DNA from: Solirubrum puertoriconensis
Lineage (GTDB): Bacteria > Bacteroidota > Bacteroidia > Cytophagales > Hymenobacteraceae
DNA length: 64,000 nucleotides
Reading direction: 5' to 3'
Assembly: GCF_001483135.1 (NCBI RefSeq)
Contig: NZ_LNAL01000003.1
Span: forward strand, 496,001 to 560,000
The translations under genes and the position numbers were made by a program. Under the pieces are notes generated by a model, which worked only from the letters and a program-made list of their open reading frames with translations, ran no database searches and had not been told where the DNA came from. Shown here piece after piece: positions 24,421 through 32,969 of this stretch (within the stretch, counting starts at the first letter, position 1; the number at the start of each line of letters is the position of its first letter).

Positions 24421-25251
24421 ATGTTGCCGCTCAGTACCCCCGCCATGGTTGCCGAGGCCGCCCCAACCGCGGTGGCCGCTTCGCCTTTAGTTGCCGAGCA
24501 GTGCCTAAACTGCGAGCAGCCTTTGGCCACCGGGCCGTTTTGCCCCAGCTGCGGCCAGCAGCGGCCGCATCGGCTAAGCACCGCCCACGTGCTGCACGAG
24601 CTGGTACACGTGTTTACGCATGCCGACAAAAGTATTTTTGGGTACGCCGGGCAGGTGCTACTGCACCCCGGCCGCGTGGTGGCCGATTACCTCCGCGGCC
24701 GGCGCAAGCACTACTTCAACCCGTTTCAGTTTCTGCTGATTATGGTGGGCCTGGTAACCACTGCAGGGTTGCTGCTGCACTTTTATGAGGGAACGGGAGC
24801 GGGCGTGGTGCAGTCTATGGCCAAGCACGGGGTATCGGCCGAGCGGTTGGCGCGCGTGAGCAAGTACTTTGCCTATATCAGCAAGTACCACAACGTGTGG
24901 TGGCTGTTGCTGCTGCTGCCGCTTTACTCGCTGGTTACGTGGGGTATGTACCGGCGGCGGCTCAACTTTGCCGAGGCCTTTTTTGTGCACGTGGTAATTG
25001 GCTCGGCCTTCCATGTGCTGCTGCTACTGGCCATGTTGCCTATTTTGTGGCTTACCAAGGGGCAGCCCGGCAACCAAGCCAGCTTGTTTCAGTCGGTGGT
25101 GGTGTGTGGCTACCTGGTTGCCATTGGCCGGCAGGCGCTTGGCCTGAGTTGGGGCGGGGCCTTTTGGCGGGCCGTGGCCGTGGTGGTATTGGGCATAGCC
25201 CTCAGTTGGCAGCTGAACGGCTTGGTATTCCGGTGGTATGTGTTTGGCTAA
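24421..25251 (+). CDS. DUF3667 membrane protein with zinc ribbon
   Basis: 276 residues. A zinc ribbon (Cys28, Cys31, Cys41, Cys44: CLNCEQPL, FCPSCGQQRPHRL) is followed by a helical region and about five membrane helices (near 100-120, 155-180, 185-210, 220-240, 250-270). The arrangement, with HxxHELVHVFTHADKSIFGY after the ribbon, is characteristic of DUF3667, common in Bacteroidota and of unknown role. The ATG at 24421 or the one at 24445 may be used. Confidence 0.87.
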   Translation: MLPLSTPAMVAEAAPTAVAASPLVAEQCLNCEQPLATGPFCPSCGQQRPHRLSTAHVLHELVHVFTHADKSIFGYAGQVLLHPGRVVADYLRGRRKHYFNPFQFLLIMVGLVTTAGLLLHFYEGTGAGVVQSMAKHGVSAERLARVSKYFAYISKYHNVWWLLLLLPLYSLVTWGMYRRRLNFAEAFFVHVVIGSAFHVLLLLAMLPILWLTKGQPGNQASLFQSVVVCGYLVAIGRQALGLSWGGAFWRAVAVVVLGIALSWQLNGLVFRWYVFG

Positions 25252-25293
25252 TGTGCAGTCTGCCTAGGTGGCGCACCTGCTTAGTGCGGCAGC

Positions 25294-26256
25294 TTAGTGT
25301 AGGGGCTTCTTCTTAATTACGCCGCCGTGCGTGTCCTTGATGCTGTGCATCAGAATAAACGCTTGGTGGTCAATAGCCTCTACTTCGGCTTTGAGGCGCG
25401 TGAGCTCAAGGCGGGTAACGGCCGTGAACACGATATCGAGCGACTGACGCTGCACGCCGTTGGCGCTGTAGCCGGTGCGGCCGCTGTAAATGGTAACGCC
25501 GTGGCCTAGGTCTTCGGTGAGTACGCGCCGAATGGCTTCGCTGCGCTTTGAAATGATGGTGACGCCGGTGTATTCCTCCAAACCGTCGATCATGAAATCG
25601 ACGGTTTTGGCGGCCGACAGATAGGCCAGAATGGAGTACATGGCGGCTTCGACGGACAGCAGCAGAGCCGCCACGCCGAAGATGAAAATGTTGATAACCA
25701 AAATAACGTCGCCGACGCTCATGGGGCTTTTGCGGCTGATGAACACCGACAAAATCTCGGTGCCATCGAGCACGCCGCCTCCTCGGATGGTCAGGCCGAT
25801 ACCAGCACCTAGGAAAAAACCCCCGAACACCGAAATAAGCAGCTTATCGTGGGTGAGTACTGGAAAGGAAACCAGCCACAGCACTACGGCCAGCCCGGTA
25901 ATGGCCAGCATGGTTTTTACGGCCACTACGCGGTCGAGGTGAAAATACGCCAGGGCCACAAACGGCGCATTGATAATCAAAATCAGTACCGATAGTGGCA
26001 CGCCCGTAACCTGCGCCGTTAGCAGCGAAATCCCCGTTACGCCGCCATCGATAAAGCCATTGGGCAGCAGAAAGCCTTTCAGACCTAGGGCCGCTGAGAA
26101 AATGCCTGTTACCACCAATGCGGTGTTGGTGAGCTGCCGCCGCAGCAGGCGCAACGCAAACTGCAGAATGGGGCCACCACCCTTGTAGCCGGGTGGCAAG
26201 CCTTGCGGGTATTTTTTGCGCAGAATACTCTGAACGATAAGTTGCTGGAACAACAT
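25294..26256 (-). CDS. YitT-family membrane protein
   Basis: 320 residues. Five or six membrane helices (about 44-64, 74-95, 101-120, 130-150, 157-175, 195-220) are followed by a cytosolic DUF2179 domain (about 238-310). Family features include GFLLPNGFIDGGVTGISLL, GAGIGLTIRGGGVLDGTEIL, VDFMIDGLEEYTGVTIIS and ILMHSIKDTHGG. YitT proteins are conserved integral membrane proteins with no proven substrate. The first 30 residues are basic. Confidence 0.92.
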   Translation of the reverse strand: MLFQQLIVQSILRKKYPQGLPPGYKGGGPILQFALRLLRRQLTNTALVVTGIFSAALGLKGFLLPNGFIDGGVTGISLLTAQVTGVPLSVLILIINAPFVALAYFHLDRVVAVKTMLAITGLAVVLWLVSFPVLTHDKLLISVFGGFFLGAGIGLTIRGGGVLDGTEILSVFISRKSPMSVGDVILVINIFIFGVAALLLSVEAAMYSILAYLSAAKTVDFMIDGLEEYTGVTIISKRSEAIRRVLTEDLGHGVTIYSGRTGYSANGVQRQSLDIVFTAVTRLELTRLKAEVEAIDHQAFILMHSIKDTHGGVIKKKPLH

Positions 26257-26328
26257 GCAGGTATGGTTGTGGGGTTACACGGCGGTGCTCCGCAAAAGCG
26301 GAGCAACCAAGGCGGCTAATAAACAAAA

Positions 26329-26356
26329 ACGGGCAACGGCGTTTGCCGTTGCCCGT
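26329..26356 (-). terminator. Terminator of the subtilisin-like protease gene
   Basis: Twelve-base stem ACGGGCAACGGC with complement around GTTT; on the minus strand it ends in GTTTTTGTTT. It lies 35 bp after the protease stop. Confidence 0.85.
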
Positions 26357-26390
26357 AACTCGTAAGCAGCGTGCCTAGGTGCGCAGGAGC

Positions 26391-28067
26391 CTAGCGGCCC
26401 GAAGCACTGGGAGTGGCCGCCGCTTTGGTGCCCTGCTGGCCGGCCAGCTGTACGGCGCGGTACAGGTTGATAACCCCACCCGTGCTCGAAAGCTGCGCGA
26501 AATCGATGGTTTTCTTGTCGCCGGGCTTTTGCACCTTGGTGTGCACTGGCTCAGCCGATTGCATGATGATGCGCTTAAGGTCGGTGGCTGTAAGCTGCGG
26601 GTAATAGGCTTTCAGAACAGCCGCTACGCCCGAGGCCGTCGGCGCTGCCATGCTGGTGCCGCTTTCGTTGCCGTATTTGCTGCCGGGTAGCGTGGAGTAG
26701 ATGTTTACGCCGGGTGCAAATACATCCACGCGCTTACCGTAATTACTGAATTCGGCCACCAGCTTGTCGTTGTTTTTGTTGGCCGAAGCGCCCACCGTCA
26801 GCAGGTTAGGATGAGCGGTTTTTCCGTCCTTCGCTACCGGCGAGGGAAAGTGCGTTACCACGTCGATGTTGTTCGACTCGTTGCCGGCGGCGTGCACCAG
26901 CAGCACGCCTTTCTGGCCGGCGTACTTGATGGCGTCGTCAACGGCTGGGCGCTGCGGCGAGTAGTACTTGCCAAAGCTCATGTTGATGATCTGCGCTCCG
27001 TTATCCACAGCGTAGCGAATGGCGTTGGCAATGTCCTTGTCGTGCTCGTCGCCGTTGGGCACCGCACGCAAGGTCATGATGCGTACCGGGGCATCGGCCA
27101 CGCCCAAAATGCCCAGGTTGTTTTGGCGGTCGGCGGCGATGATGCCCGATACGTGCGTGCCGTGCGTGGGGTCGGGGCCCATCACATCGGGGTTGCCGTA
27201 GCCGCGCTCTTGCACATTGTCCTCGTTGTCCTGTACAATCTCAGCCCGTGGGTTAAACTTCAGGTTCAGCGAGTACTCCACGCGCTTTTTGGCTTCCGCC
27301 GAAGCATCGCGCATCTGTATTACCACCGATTCCATATCGGGCGCGCCCGATTGGATGAGGCTGCCGTAGAGCTGCTCGGTAATCTGCAAAATGGCCGGCT
27401 CTTTCGTGGGTGGGCGGCGCAGCACGGCCGTATCGAGGCGCTCTACGCCCAGCACTTGCTTTAGCTGGCCCGTAATGCCATCGAGCTGCTCGGCCAGGGG
27501 GCCTAGCTGCTGGTATTGCTCGGTGTCGTCTTTTACCTTCTTTTCGTAATCCTTCTTCACGCGCAGGTACAGGTCGTACTCGGCTTGTTTGGCTTTGGGT
27601 ACGCTGGTGCGCGATTTGCCCTCGTACAGCGGCTGTAGCTTGGCCAGCAGGCGGGTTTCCTCGTAGGTGTCCACGTCCACGTTGCGGCCGTCCTTGCCGC
27701 CCAGGAAGTTCCAGCCGTGCACATCGTCGACGTAACCGTTCTGGTCGTCGTCCTTGCCGTTGCCGGCAATTTCCTTGCTGTTGCGCCACAGCACGCGCTT
27801 CAGGTCCTCGTGCGTGGTATCGATGCCCGCGTCAATCACGGCCACAATCACCGGCGAAGGCTGCCAGTTTTTCAGCAGCTCGGCGTAGGTGCGCTCCGTG
27901 CTGATGCCCATTACGCGGTCGGCTTTGGGGTCGAGGTGCGTCCATTGCTGCACCGGGGCGGCGGGCTTAGCTGCAGCGGGCGGGGTGCTTTGGGCAAAAG
28001 AGGCTGCGGGCTGCAACAGCAGCGTCAGACCTAGGGCCGATAACCAAGGACGGGAAGATAAGCTCAT
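26391..28067 (-). CDS. Exported subtilisin-like (S8) serine peptidase with a long insertion
   Basis: 558 residues. A signal peptide (ALGLTLLLQPAASFAQ) precedes the S8 domain. Catalytic triad: Asp79 (VIVAVIDAGIDTTHEDL), His302 (DPTHGTHVSGI) and Ser472 (SGTSMAAPTASG); oxyanion Asn395 (HAAGNE). About 220 residues separate Asp and His, against a few tens in typical subtilisins. The insertion (about 135-280) is Lys/Glu/Gln-rich and probably helical. It lacks an obvious secretion-sorting C-terminal domain. It should act in the periplasm or outside. Confidence 0.94.
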   Translation of the reverse strand: MSLSSRPWLSALGLTLLLQPAASFAQSTPPAAAKPAAPVQQWTHLDPKADRVMGISTERTYAELLKNWQPSPVIVAVIDAGIDTTHEDLKRVLWRNSKEIAGNGKDDDQNGYVDDVHGWNFLGGKDGRNVDVDTYEETRLLAKLQPLYEGKSRTSVPKAKQAEYDLYLRVKKDYEKKVKDDTEQYQQLGPLAEQLDGITGQLKQVLGVERLDTAVLRRPPTKEPAILQITEQLYGSLIQSGAPDMESVVIQMRDASAEAKKRVEYSLNLKFNPRAEIVQDNEDNVQERGYGNPDVMGPDPTHGTHVSGIIAADRQNNLGILGVADAPVRIMTLRAVPNGDEHDKDIANAIRYAVDNGAQIINMSFGKYYSPQRPAVDDAIKYAGQKGVLLVHAAGNESNNIDVVTHFPSPVAKDGKTAHPNLLTVGASANKNNDKLVAEFSNYGKRVDVFAPGVNIYSTLPGSKYGNESGTSMAAPTASGVAAVLKAYYPQLTATDLKRIIMQSAEPVHTKVQKPGDKKTIDFAQLSSTGGVINLYRAVQLAGQQGTKAAATPSASGR

Positions 28068-28223
28068 GCGAAAATTCGGTTGAATAGGGTGGGGCGCACC
28101 CGAATGCGCGGTAAGTTATGCCACCGACGGCAGCCGGGCCGCAACCGTTGCGGCAAAGTCGGGTTTTTATCCCGCCTACTTAAACCAATACCTTTACGCC
28201 CCTCGTTCCATTCGCTTTCCCGA

Positions 28224-30749
28224 ATGCTCCTGACTCGCCTCCGCGCAGTTGCCGTAGCGCTGCTTTTGCCCCTAGGTGCTTTTGCCCAAGCACCCAAAAC
28301 ATATTCGTCGTCGGAAATCCTGCTGGGCCTGAAAAAGCTCAACGTGCTGGGCTCGGTGCTGTACATCGCCGCGCACCCCGACGACGAGAACACCCGCATG
28401 ATTGCCTACCTCGCCAACGGTCGGCTCATGGAAACCGGCTACTTCAGCTGCACCCGCGGCGACGGCGGCCAGAACCTCATCGGCCCGGAGCTGCGCGAGG
28501 CCCTAGGTGTAATCCGGACGCAGGAGCTGCTGGCAGCCCGGCGCATCGATGGCGGGAAGCAATTCTTCTCGCGCGCCAACGATTTTGGCTTCAGCAAAAC
28601 CGCCGAAGAAACCTTCACCATCTGGGATAAGGAGCAGGTGCTGGCCGATATGGTGTGGGTAATCCGGCAGCGCCGCCCCGATGTGCTCATCACCCGCTTT
28701 CCGCCCGATAGCCGCGCTGGCCACGGCCACCACACCGCCTCGGCCATGCTCGCCCTCGAAGCCTTTGATGCCGCCGGCGACCCAAAGCGCTTTCCGGAGC
28801 AGCTGCAATACGTGCAGCCCTGGCAGCCCAAGCGTTTGTTCTGGAACACCGGCTCGTTTTTCGTGAAGCCCGGTGAGGACATGAGCGGCTACCTGAAGGT
28901 GGATGCCGGTGGGTACAATGCGCTCCTAGGCCAGAGCTACGGCGAAATTGCCGCCCGCAGCCGCTCGCAGCACCAAAGCCAGGGCATGGGCGCCAGCGCC
29001 ACCCGCGGTGAGGCTATTGAGTACCTGCAGCAGATGAAGGGGGAGAAAGTCAGCAAAGATCCATTTGAGGGCATTGATGTGACTTGGCGGCGCTTGCAAG
29101 GCAAACAATCGTTGGGCGGTTATAACATGGATAAGCTCACTAGCGAGGTTATTCGCAAATACGACCCGAACAATCCTGCCGCCTCAGTCGCCGGGTTGAT
29201 AGAGATACGCGAGCTTCTTATGAAGCTAACTGGCGATGGAAGTGATGCGAAGGATAATCATTTGTTATGGGCCAAGTTGCAATCCGTCAATGATTTGATA
29301 CGTGCCTGCTTGGGGTTGCATTTGGAGGTAACGGCTGCCGAGGCATCGGTCGTTCCAGGTCAGGTATTGCGCTTCAATGTTGAAGCAGTTAACCGCTCCG
29401 CAACTCCTATTGAAGTTCAATCTGTGCATATCGGACGTCTAAATGAGGCGAAATCAGACACTGTGTTGCGCAAATTACTGAGGGCCGAAGAAGCAATGCG
29501 CCTTCAGTTGAAGTATACAGTGCCAGTTACTTACACCGTCTCGCAGCCTTACTGGTTACGCCAACCTGGTACTACTGGCATGTACGTTGTTGCCGATCAG
29601 GTACAACGCGGTGACGCTGAAAACGGAGAAGCAGTAAATGTGGCGGTTAGTGTGAAAATGGGTAAGAACACTATTCCATTCTTGCTTTCCGCTCAATACA
29701 AGCGCACCGACCCCGTTTACGGTGAGCTGTACCGCCCGCTCACGGTGGTGCCGCCCGTAGCCGTAAACCTCATCGGCCACGCCTACGTGTTTGCCGAGAA
29801 CCAGCCCAAAACGGTGCCGGTAACGCTAAAAGCCGGCCGCGCCAACGCCAAAGGCACGGTTGCCCTGCAGGTGCCGGCCGGTTGGAAAGTGGAGCCTGCC
29901 AGCATTCCGTTCGAGCTGAAAAACAAGGACGAGGAGCGCACGGTGGAGTTTCAGGTGCAGCCTACTGGCAATCAGGAAAGCGCCGGCCAACTGCGCGCCG
30001 TAGCTACCGTTGACGGGCAGCAATATTCGCGCGGCATCCAGAATATCAACTACACCCACATTCCGGCCCAAACGCTGTTCCCCGAAGCCGTTGCGCCGCT
30101 GGTAAAGCTTGAGCTGAAGCGCAAAGCCAACAACATCGGCTACCTCATGGGCGCCGGCGACGAAGTGCCCGATGCCCTGCGCCAGATTGGCTACTCGGTA
30201 ACGCTGCTCAAGCCCGAGGATATATCGGCCCAAAGCCTGCGCCGCTTCGATGCGGTGGTGCTGGGGGTGCGCGCCTACAACACCGTGGAGCGCCTGCGTT
30301 ACCTGCAGCCCGTGCTGCTCGACTACGTGGAGAAAGGCGGCAACTTGGTGGTGCAGTACGTGGTGAACCGCGGCACCGTGCTGCCCGAAATTGGCCCGTA
30401 CCCGCTAAAGCTCTCCTCGGAGCGCGTAACCGTAGAAAACGCCCCGGTCAAGTTCCTGAAGCCCCAGCACCCACTGCTCAACGCCCCGAACAAGATTACC
30501 GAACGCGACTTTCAGGGCTGGGTGCAGGAGCAAGGCTTGTACTACCCCAGTTCCTGGGATGCCAAGTACCAAACCATCATCAGCAGCAACGACCCCGGCG
30601 AATCGGCCAAGGAAAGCGCCATCTTGGTGGCCGAGTACGGCAAAGGGCACTACATCTACACGGGGCTGTCGTTCTTCCGCGAGTTACCTGCGGGCGTGCC
30701 CGGCGCTTACCGCCTGTTCACCAATATGATTGAGCTAGGCAAGAAGTAG
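28224..30749 (+). CDS. Exported PIG-L-family deacetylase with large C-terminal extension
   Basis: 841 residues. A signal peptide (AVAVALLLPLGAFAQ) is followed by a LmbE/PIG-L domain. Zinc motif AHPDDE is at 50-55 and the second ligand His lies in RAGHGHHTAS (H167/H169). The long C-terminal part resembles an NPCBM/beta-sandwich and a glutamine-amidotransferase-like region (RFDAVVLGVRAYNTVERLRY near the end). It may deacetylate sugars. A promoter-like TACCTTTA lies at 28189-28196. Between about 29100 and 29700 the base composition drops and codon choice changes while the reading frame stays open. The ATG at 28224 was chosen over an upstream TTG. Confidence 0.88.
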   Translation: MLLTRLRAVAVALLLPLGAFAQAPKTYSSSEILLGLKKLNVLGSVLYIAAHPDDENTRMIAYLANGRLMETGYFSCTRGDGGQNLIGPELREALGVIRTQELLAARRIDGGKQFFSRANDFGFSKTAEETFTIWDKEQVLADMVWVIRQRRPDVLITRFPPDSRAGHGHHTASAMLALEAFDAAGDPKRFPEQLQYVQPWQPKRLFWNTGSFFVKPGEDMSGYLKVDAGGYNALLGQSYGEIAARSRSQHQSQGMGASATRGEAIEYLQQMKGEKVSKDPFEGIDVTWRRLQGKQSLGGYNMDKLTSEVIRKYDPNNPAASVAGLIEIRELLMKLTGDGSDAKDNHLLWAKLQSVNDLIRACLGLHLEVTAAEASVVPGQVLRFNVEAVNRSATPIEVQSVHIGRLNEAKSDTVLRKLLRAEEAMRLQLKYTVPVTYTVSQPYWLRQPGTTGMYVVADQVQRGDAENGEAVNVAVSVKMGKNTIPFLLSAQYKRTDPVYGELYRPLTVVPPVAVNLIGHAYVFAENQPKTVPVTLKAGRANAKGTVALQVPAGWKVEPASIPFELKNKDEERTVEFQVQPTGNQESAGQLRAVATVDGQQYSRGIQNINYTHIPAQTLFPEAVAPLVKLELKRKANNIGYLMGAGDEVPDALRQIGYSVTLLKPEDISAQSLRRFDAVVLGVRAYNTVERLRYLQPVLLDYVEKGGNLVVQYVVNRGTVLPEIGPYPLKLSSERVTVENAPVKFLKPQHPLLNAPNKITERDFQGWVQEQGLYYPSSWDAKYQTIISSNDPGESAKESAILVAEYGKGHYIYTGLSFFRELPAGVPGAYRLFTNMIELGKK

Positions 30750-30825
30750 CCAAGCCGAATGCTGAGGCTATCCGAGCAGCTTTTGGCCATTCTTCCCGTT
30801 CTTCGTAGAGTTCCTAGTTCCTGCC

Positions 30826-30966
30826 ATGCCGCATTCCACCCACTCGCACTCCGACAACAAACCTCCGCTGCTGCCCACGTGGCGCGCGTGGTACTTGTTG
30901 GTGCTGGGAGCATTGGCCGCCGAAATTGGGGTGTTTGTGTGGCTTAGCCGCTGGTTTGCAACGTGA
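30826..30966 (+). CDS. 46-residue single-helix membrane micro-protein
   Basis: ATG at 30826, stop TGA at 30964-30966. The protein has a polar His/Ser-rich head (MPHSTHSHSDNKPPLLPTW), then one membrane helix (about 22-41, WYLLVLGALAAEIGVFVWL) and a short basic end. Its stop overlaps the GTG start of the symporter gene (GTGA), which strongly suggests translation. Small TM proteins encoded just before sodium:solute symporters are known (for example YhdT with PanF), so it could be an accessory subunit. It is inferred here from context and overlap only. Confidence 0.7.
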   Translation: MPHSTHSHSDNKPPLLPTWRAWYLLVLGALAAEIGVFVWLSRWFAT

Positions 30967-32687
30967 GTGCGCTTGATTGGCTGGTGCTCACGGGCACCTT
31001 GGCATTTATTATCGGCTACGGTACGTGGCGCACGCGCACGGCCGGCTCCTCGCTCGATGGCTACCTGTTGGGCGGGCGGCAAACGCGGTGGTGGGGCGTG
31101 GGCCTCAGCATTATTGCCACGCAGGCATCGGCCATTACCTTTTTGAGCACGCCAGGGCAGGCCTTTGCCGATGGCATGCGCTTTATCCAGTTCTACTTCG
31201 GTCTGCCGGTGGCCATGGTGCTCATTGCCATTGTGGCGGTGCCTATTTACCATAGGCTGCGCGTATACACGGCCTACGAGTACCTGCAGCGGCGCTTCGA
31301 TAAACGCACGCGTACGTTGGCGGCGGGGCTGTTTTTGCTGCAACGGGGGCTTAGCAACGGTCTTTCGCTGTATGCGCCGGCCTTGGTGCTGTCGGCCATT
31401 TTGGGCTGGAACACCACTGTTACGGTCTGTCTCCTAGGTGCTGCTATTATCGGCTACACCGTGAGCGGGGGCACCCGTGCCGTTACGGTAACGCAGCAGG
31501 GGCAAGTGGCGGTAATCTTCAGCGGAATGGCCATTGCGGGTTATTTGCTAGTGCATTACCTGCCGCCGCAAGTAGGCTTTGCCGATGCCATGCACGTGGC
31601 CGGGCGCATGGGCAAGCTCAACCTCGTCGACTTCAATTTTGATTGGCAGAACCGTTACAACTTCTGGACGGGCATGACGGGCGGCTTGTTCCTCGCCTTA
31701 TCGTACTTCGGTACCGACCAAAGCCAAGTGCAGCGTTACCTGTCGGGCCAAAGCATCACGCAAAGTCGCCTTGGTTTGCTGATGAACGGGCTCATTAAGG
31801 TGCCCATGCAGTTCGGCATTCTGCTGATTGGCGTGCTGCTGTTCGTGTTTTACTTGTTTCAGCCAGCGCCGCTCACCTTCAACCGGCCGGTGTACGAGAA
31901 GGTGATGAGCAACCCGGCCCTCTCGGCCGAGGCACGCCAGCTCGAAAGCCAGCACACCGAGGTGCAAGCTGCTCAGCAAGAGGCCGCCACGGCTTTAGTA
32001 GCTGCTCGACAAGGCCAGGATGCGCAGCTGCAAGCCACCGCCCAGCAACGGCTCCAAACCACTCAAGCTGCGGCTAGCGGCCTACGGAAATCATGGGAAG
32101 CGCTGGTGAAACGAGCCGATCCGGCGGCCGATAGCAAGGATACCGATTACGTGTTCATCTCGTTTGTGCTGCGCTACTTGCCGCGCGGGTTGGTGGGGTT
32201 GTTGGTGGCTGTAGTGCTAAGCGCTGCCATGAGCAGTGCCGCCGGGGGACTGAATTCCCTAGGTTCAACCACCCTCATCGACTTGTACCGGCCTTTCACG
32301 CGCCGACAGCACTGCACCGAGGCGCACTTGGTGCGGGTTTCGCGCTGGGCCACGGTAGGGTGGGGCACACTGGGCGTAGGCTTCGCGCTGTTTGCCAGCC
32401 GCATGGAAAACCTCATTCAAGCCGTCAACATATTAGGGTCGTTGTTCTACGGTACCATCCTGGGCATTTTCGCGGTGGCGTTTTTTCAGAAGCACGTGCA
32501 CGGCCGGGCCGTGTTTTGGGCAGCTGTTGTTACCCAAGTGGCTACGGTGTTGGCCTTTTGGCTGACGGACATTGCCTACCTGTGGTACAATATCCTGGGG
32601 TGCTTTGCTGTGATGCTGCTTGCCGAGCTACTGCAGAAGCTAATGCCCGAGCCCGTGGAGGCCATGCAGGAAAGCCTGGCCACCTAG
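30963..32687 (+). CDS. Sodium:solute symporter (SSS family) with a soluble loop insertion
   Basis: 574 residues with about 13 membrane helices in the SSS/LeuT-like arrangement. Landmarks: YLLGGRQTRWWGVGLSIIAT (first substrate/sodium helix region), FSTPGQAF-type LSTPGQAFADGMRFIQFYFG, and SYFGTDQSQVQRYLSG. Near 309-395 an 85-residue hydrophilic Ala/Gln/Glu-rich insertion, probably helical, separates two membrane helices. The later part has SAAMSSAAGGLNSLGSTTLI. Start GTG at 30963 overlaps the stop of the 46-residue protein by 4 bp. Substrate unknown. Confidence 0.9.
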   Translation: MSALDWLVLTGTLAFIIGYGTWRTRTAGSSLDGYLLGGRQTRWWGVGLSIIATQASAITFLSTPGQAFADGMRFIQFYFGLPVAMVLIAIVAVPIYHRLRVYTAYEYLQRRFDKRTRTLAAGLFLLQRGLSNGLSLYAPALVLSAILGWNTTVTVCLLGAAIIGYTVSGGTRAVTVTQQGQVAVIFSGMAIAGYLLVHYLPPQVGFADAMHVAGRMGKLNLVDFNFDWQNRYNFWTGMTGGLFLALSYFGTDQSQVQRYLSGQSITQSRLGLLMNGLIKVPMQFGILLIGVLLFVFYLFQPAPLTFNRPVYEKVMSNPALSAEARQLESQHTEVQAAQQEAATALVAARQGQDAQLQATAQQRLQTTQAAASGLRKSWEALVKRADPAADSKDTDYVFISFVLRYLPRGLVGLLVAVVLSAAMSSAAGGLNSLGSTTLIDLYRPFTRRQHCTEAHLVRVSRWATVGWGTLGVGFALFASRMENLIQAVNILGSLFYGTILGIFAVAFFQKHVHGRAVFWAAVVTQVATVLAFWLTDIAYLWYNILGCFAVMLLAELLQKLMPEPVEAMQESLAT

Positions 32688-32774
32688 GGCGTCCGCAACG
32701 ACCTCGTCCTGACGAATATGGGCAACGATTGCGGCGACTGCGGCTCACGCCTTCGCCACCACGAACCGGGTATC

Positions 32775-32882
32775 GAAAATCCGTTCCGCAAAGCACCACG
32801 GGCGCGTATGTGGCATTGCACAACTCTAAACGCTTGCTCGTTACCGAATACTAACCAATAGCGCACCGCGGAACGGATTTTC
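32775..32882. repeat. 108-bp element with 15-bp perfect terminal inverted repeats
   Basis: GAAAATCCGTTCCGC at 32775-32789 is exactly complementary to GCGGAACGGATTTTC at 32868-32882, with 78 bp between. The interior has no clear gene or strong further pairing, and no obvious target duplication flanks it. The layout is MITE-like. It sits directly before a 33-bp hairpin. No second copy was found in the window. Confidence 0.55.
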
Positions 32883-32884
32883 AC

Positions 32885-32963
32885 GCTACACTGCTTCCTA
32901 AACACACAACGGCCCGGCTGCTATTTGCAACCGGGCCGTTGTGTGTTTAGGAAGCAGTGTAGC
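32885..32963. terminator. 79-bp hairpin with perfect 33-bp arms
   Basis: Arms 32885-32917 and 32931-32963 pair without mismatch; the loop is CTGCTATTTGCAA. It ends 6 bp before the stop codon of the minus-strand DUF2911 gene. There is no clear U tract. It may terminate transcription between convergent genes, or be part of a repeat element. Confidence 0.6.
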
Positions 32964-32969
32964 TCCCGA

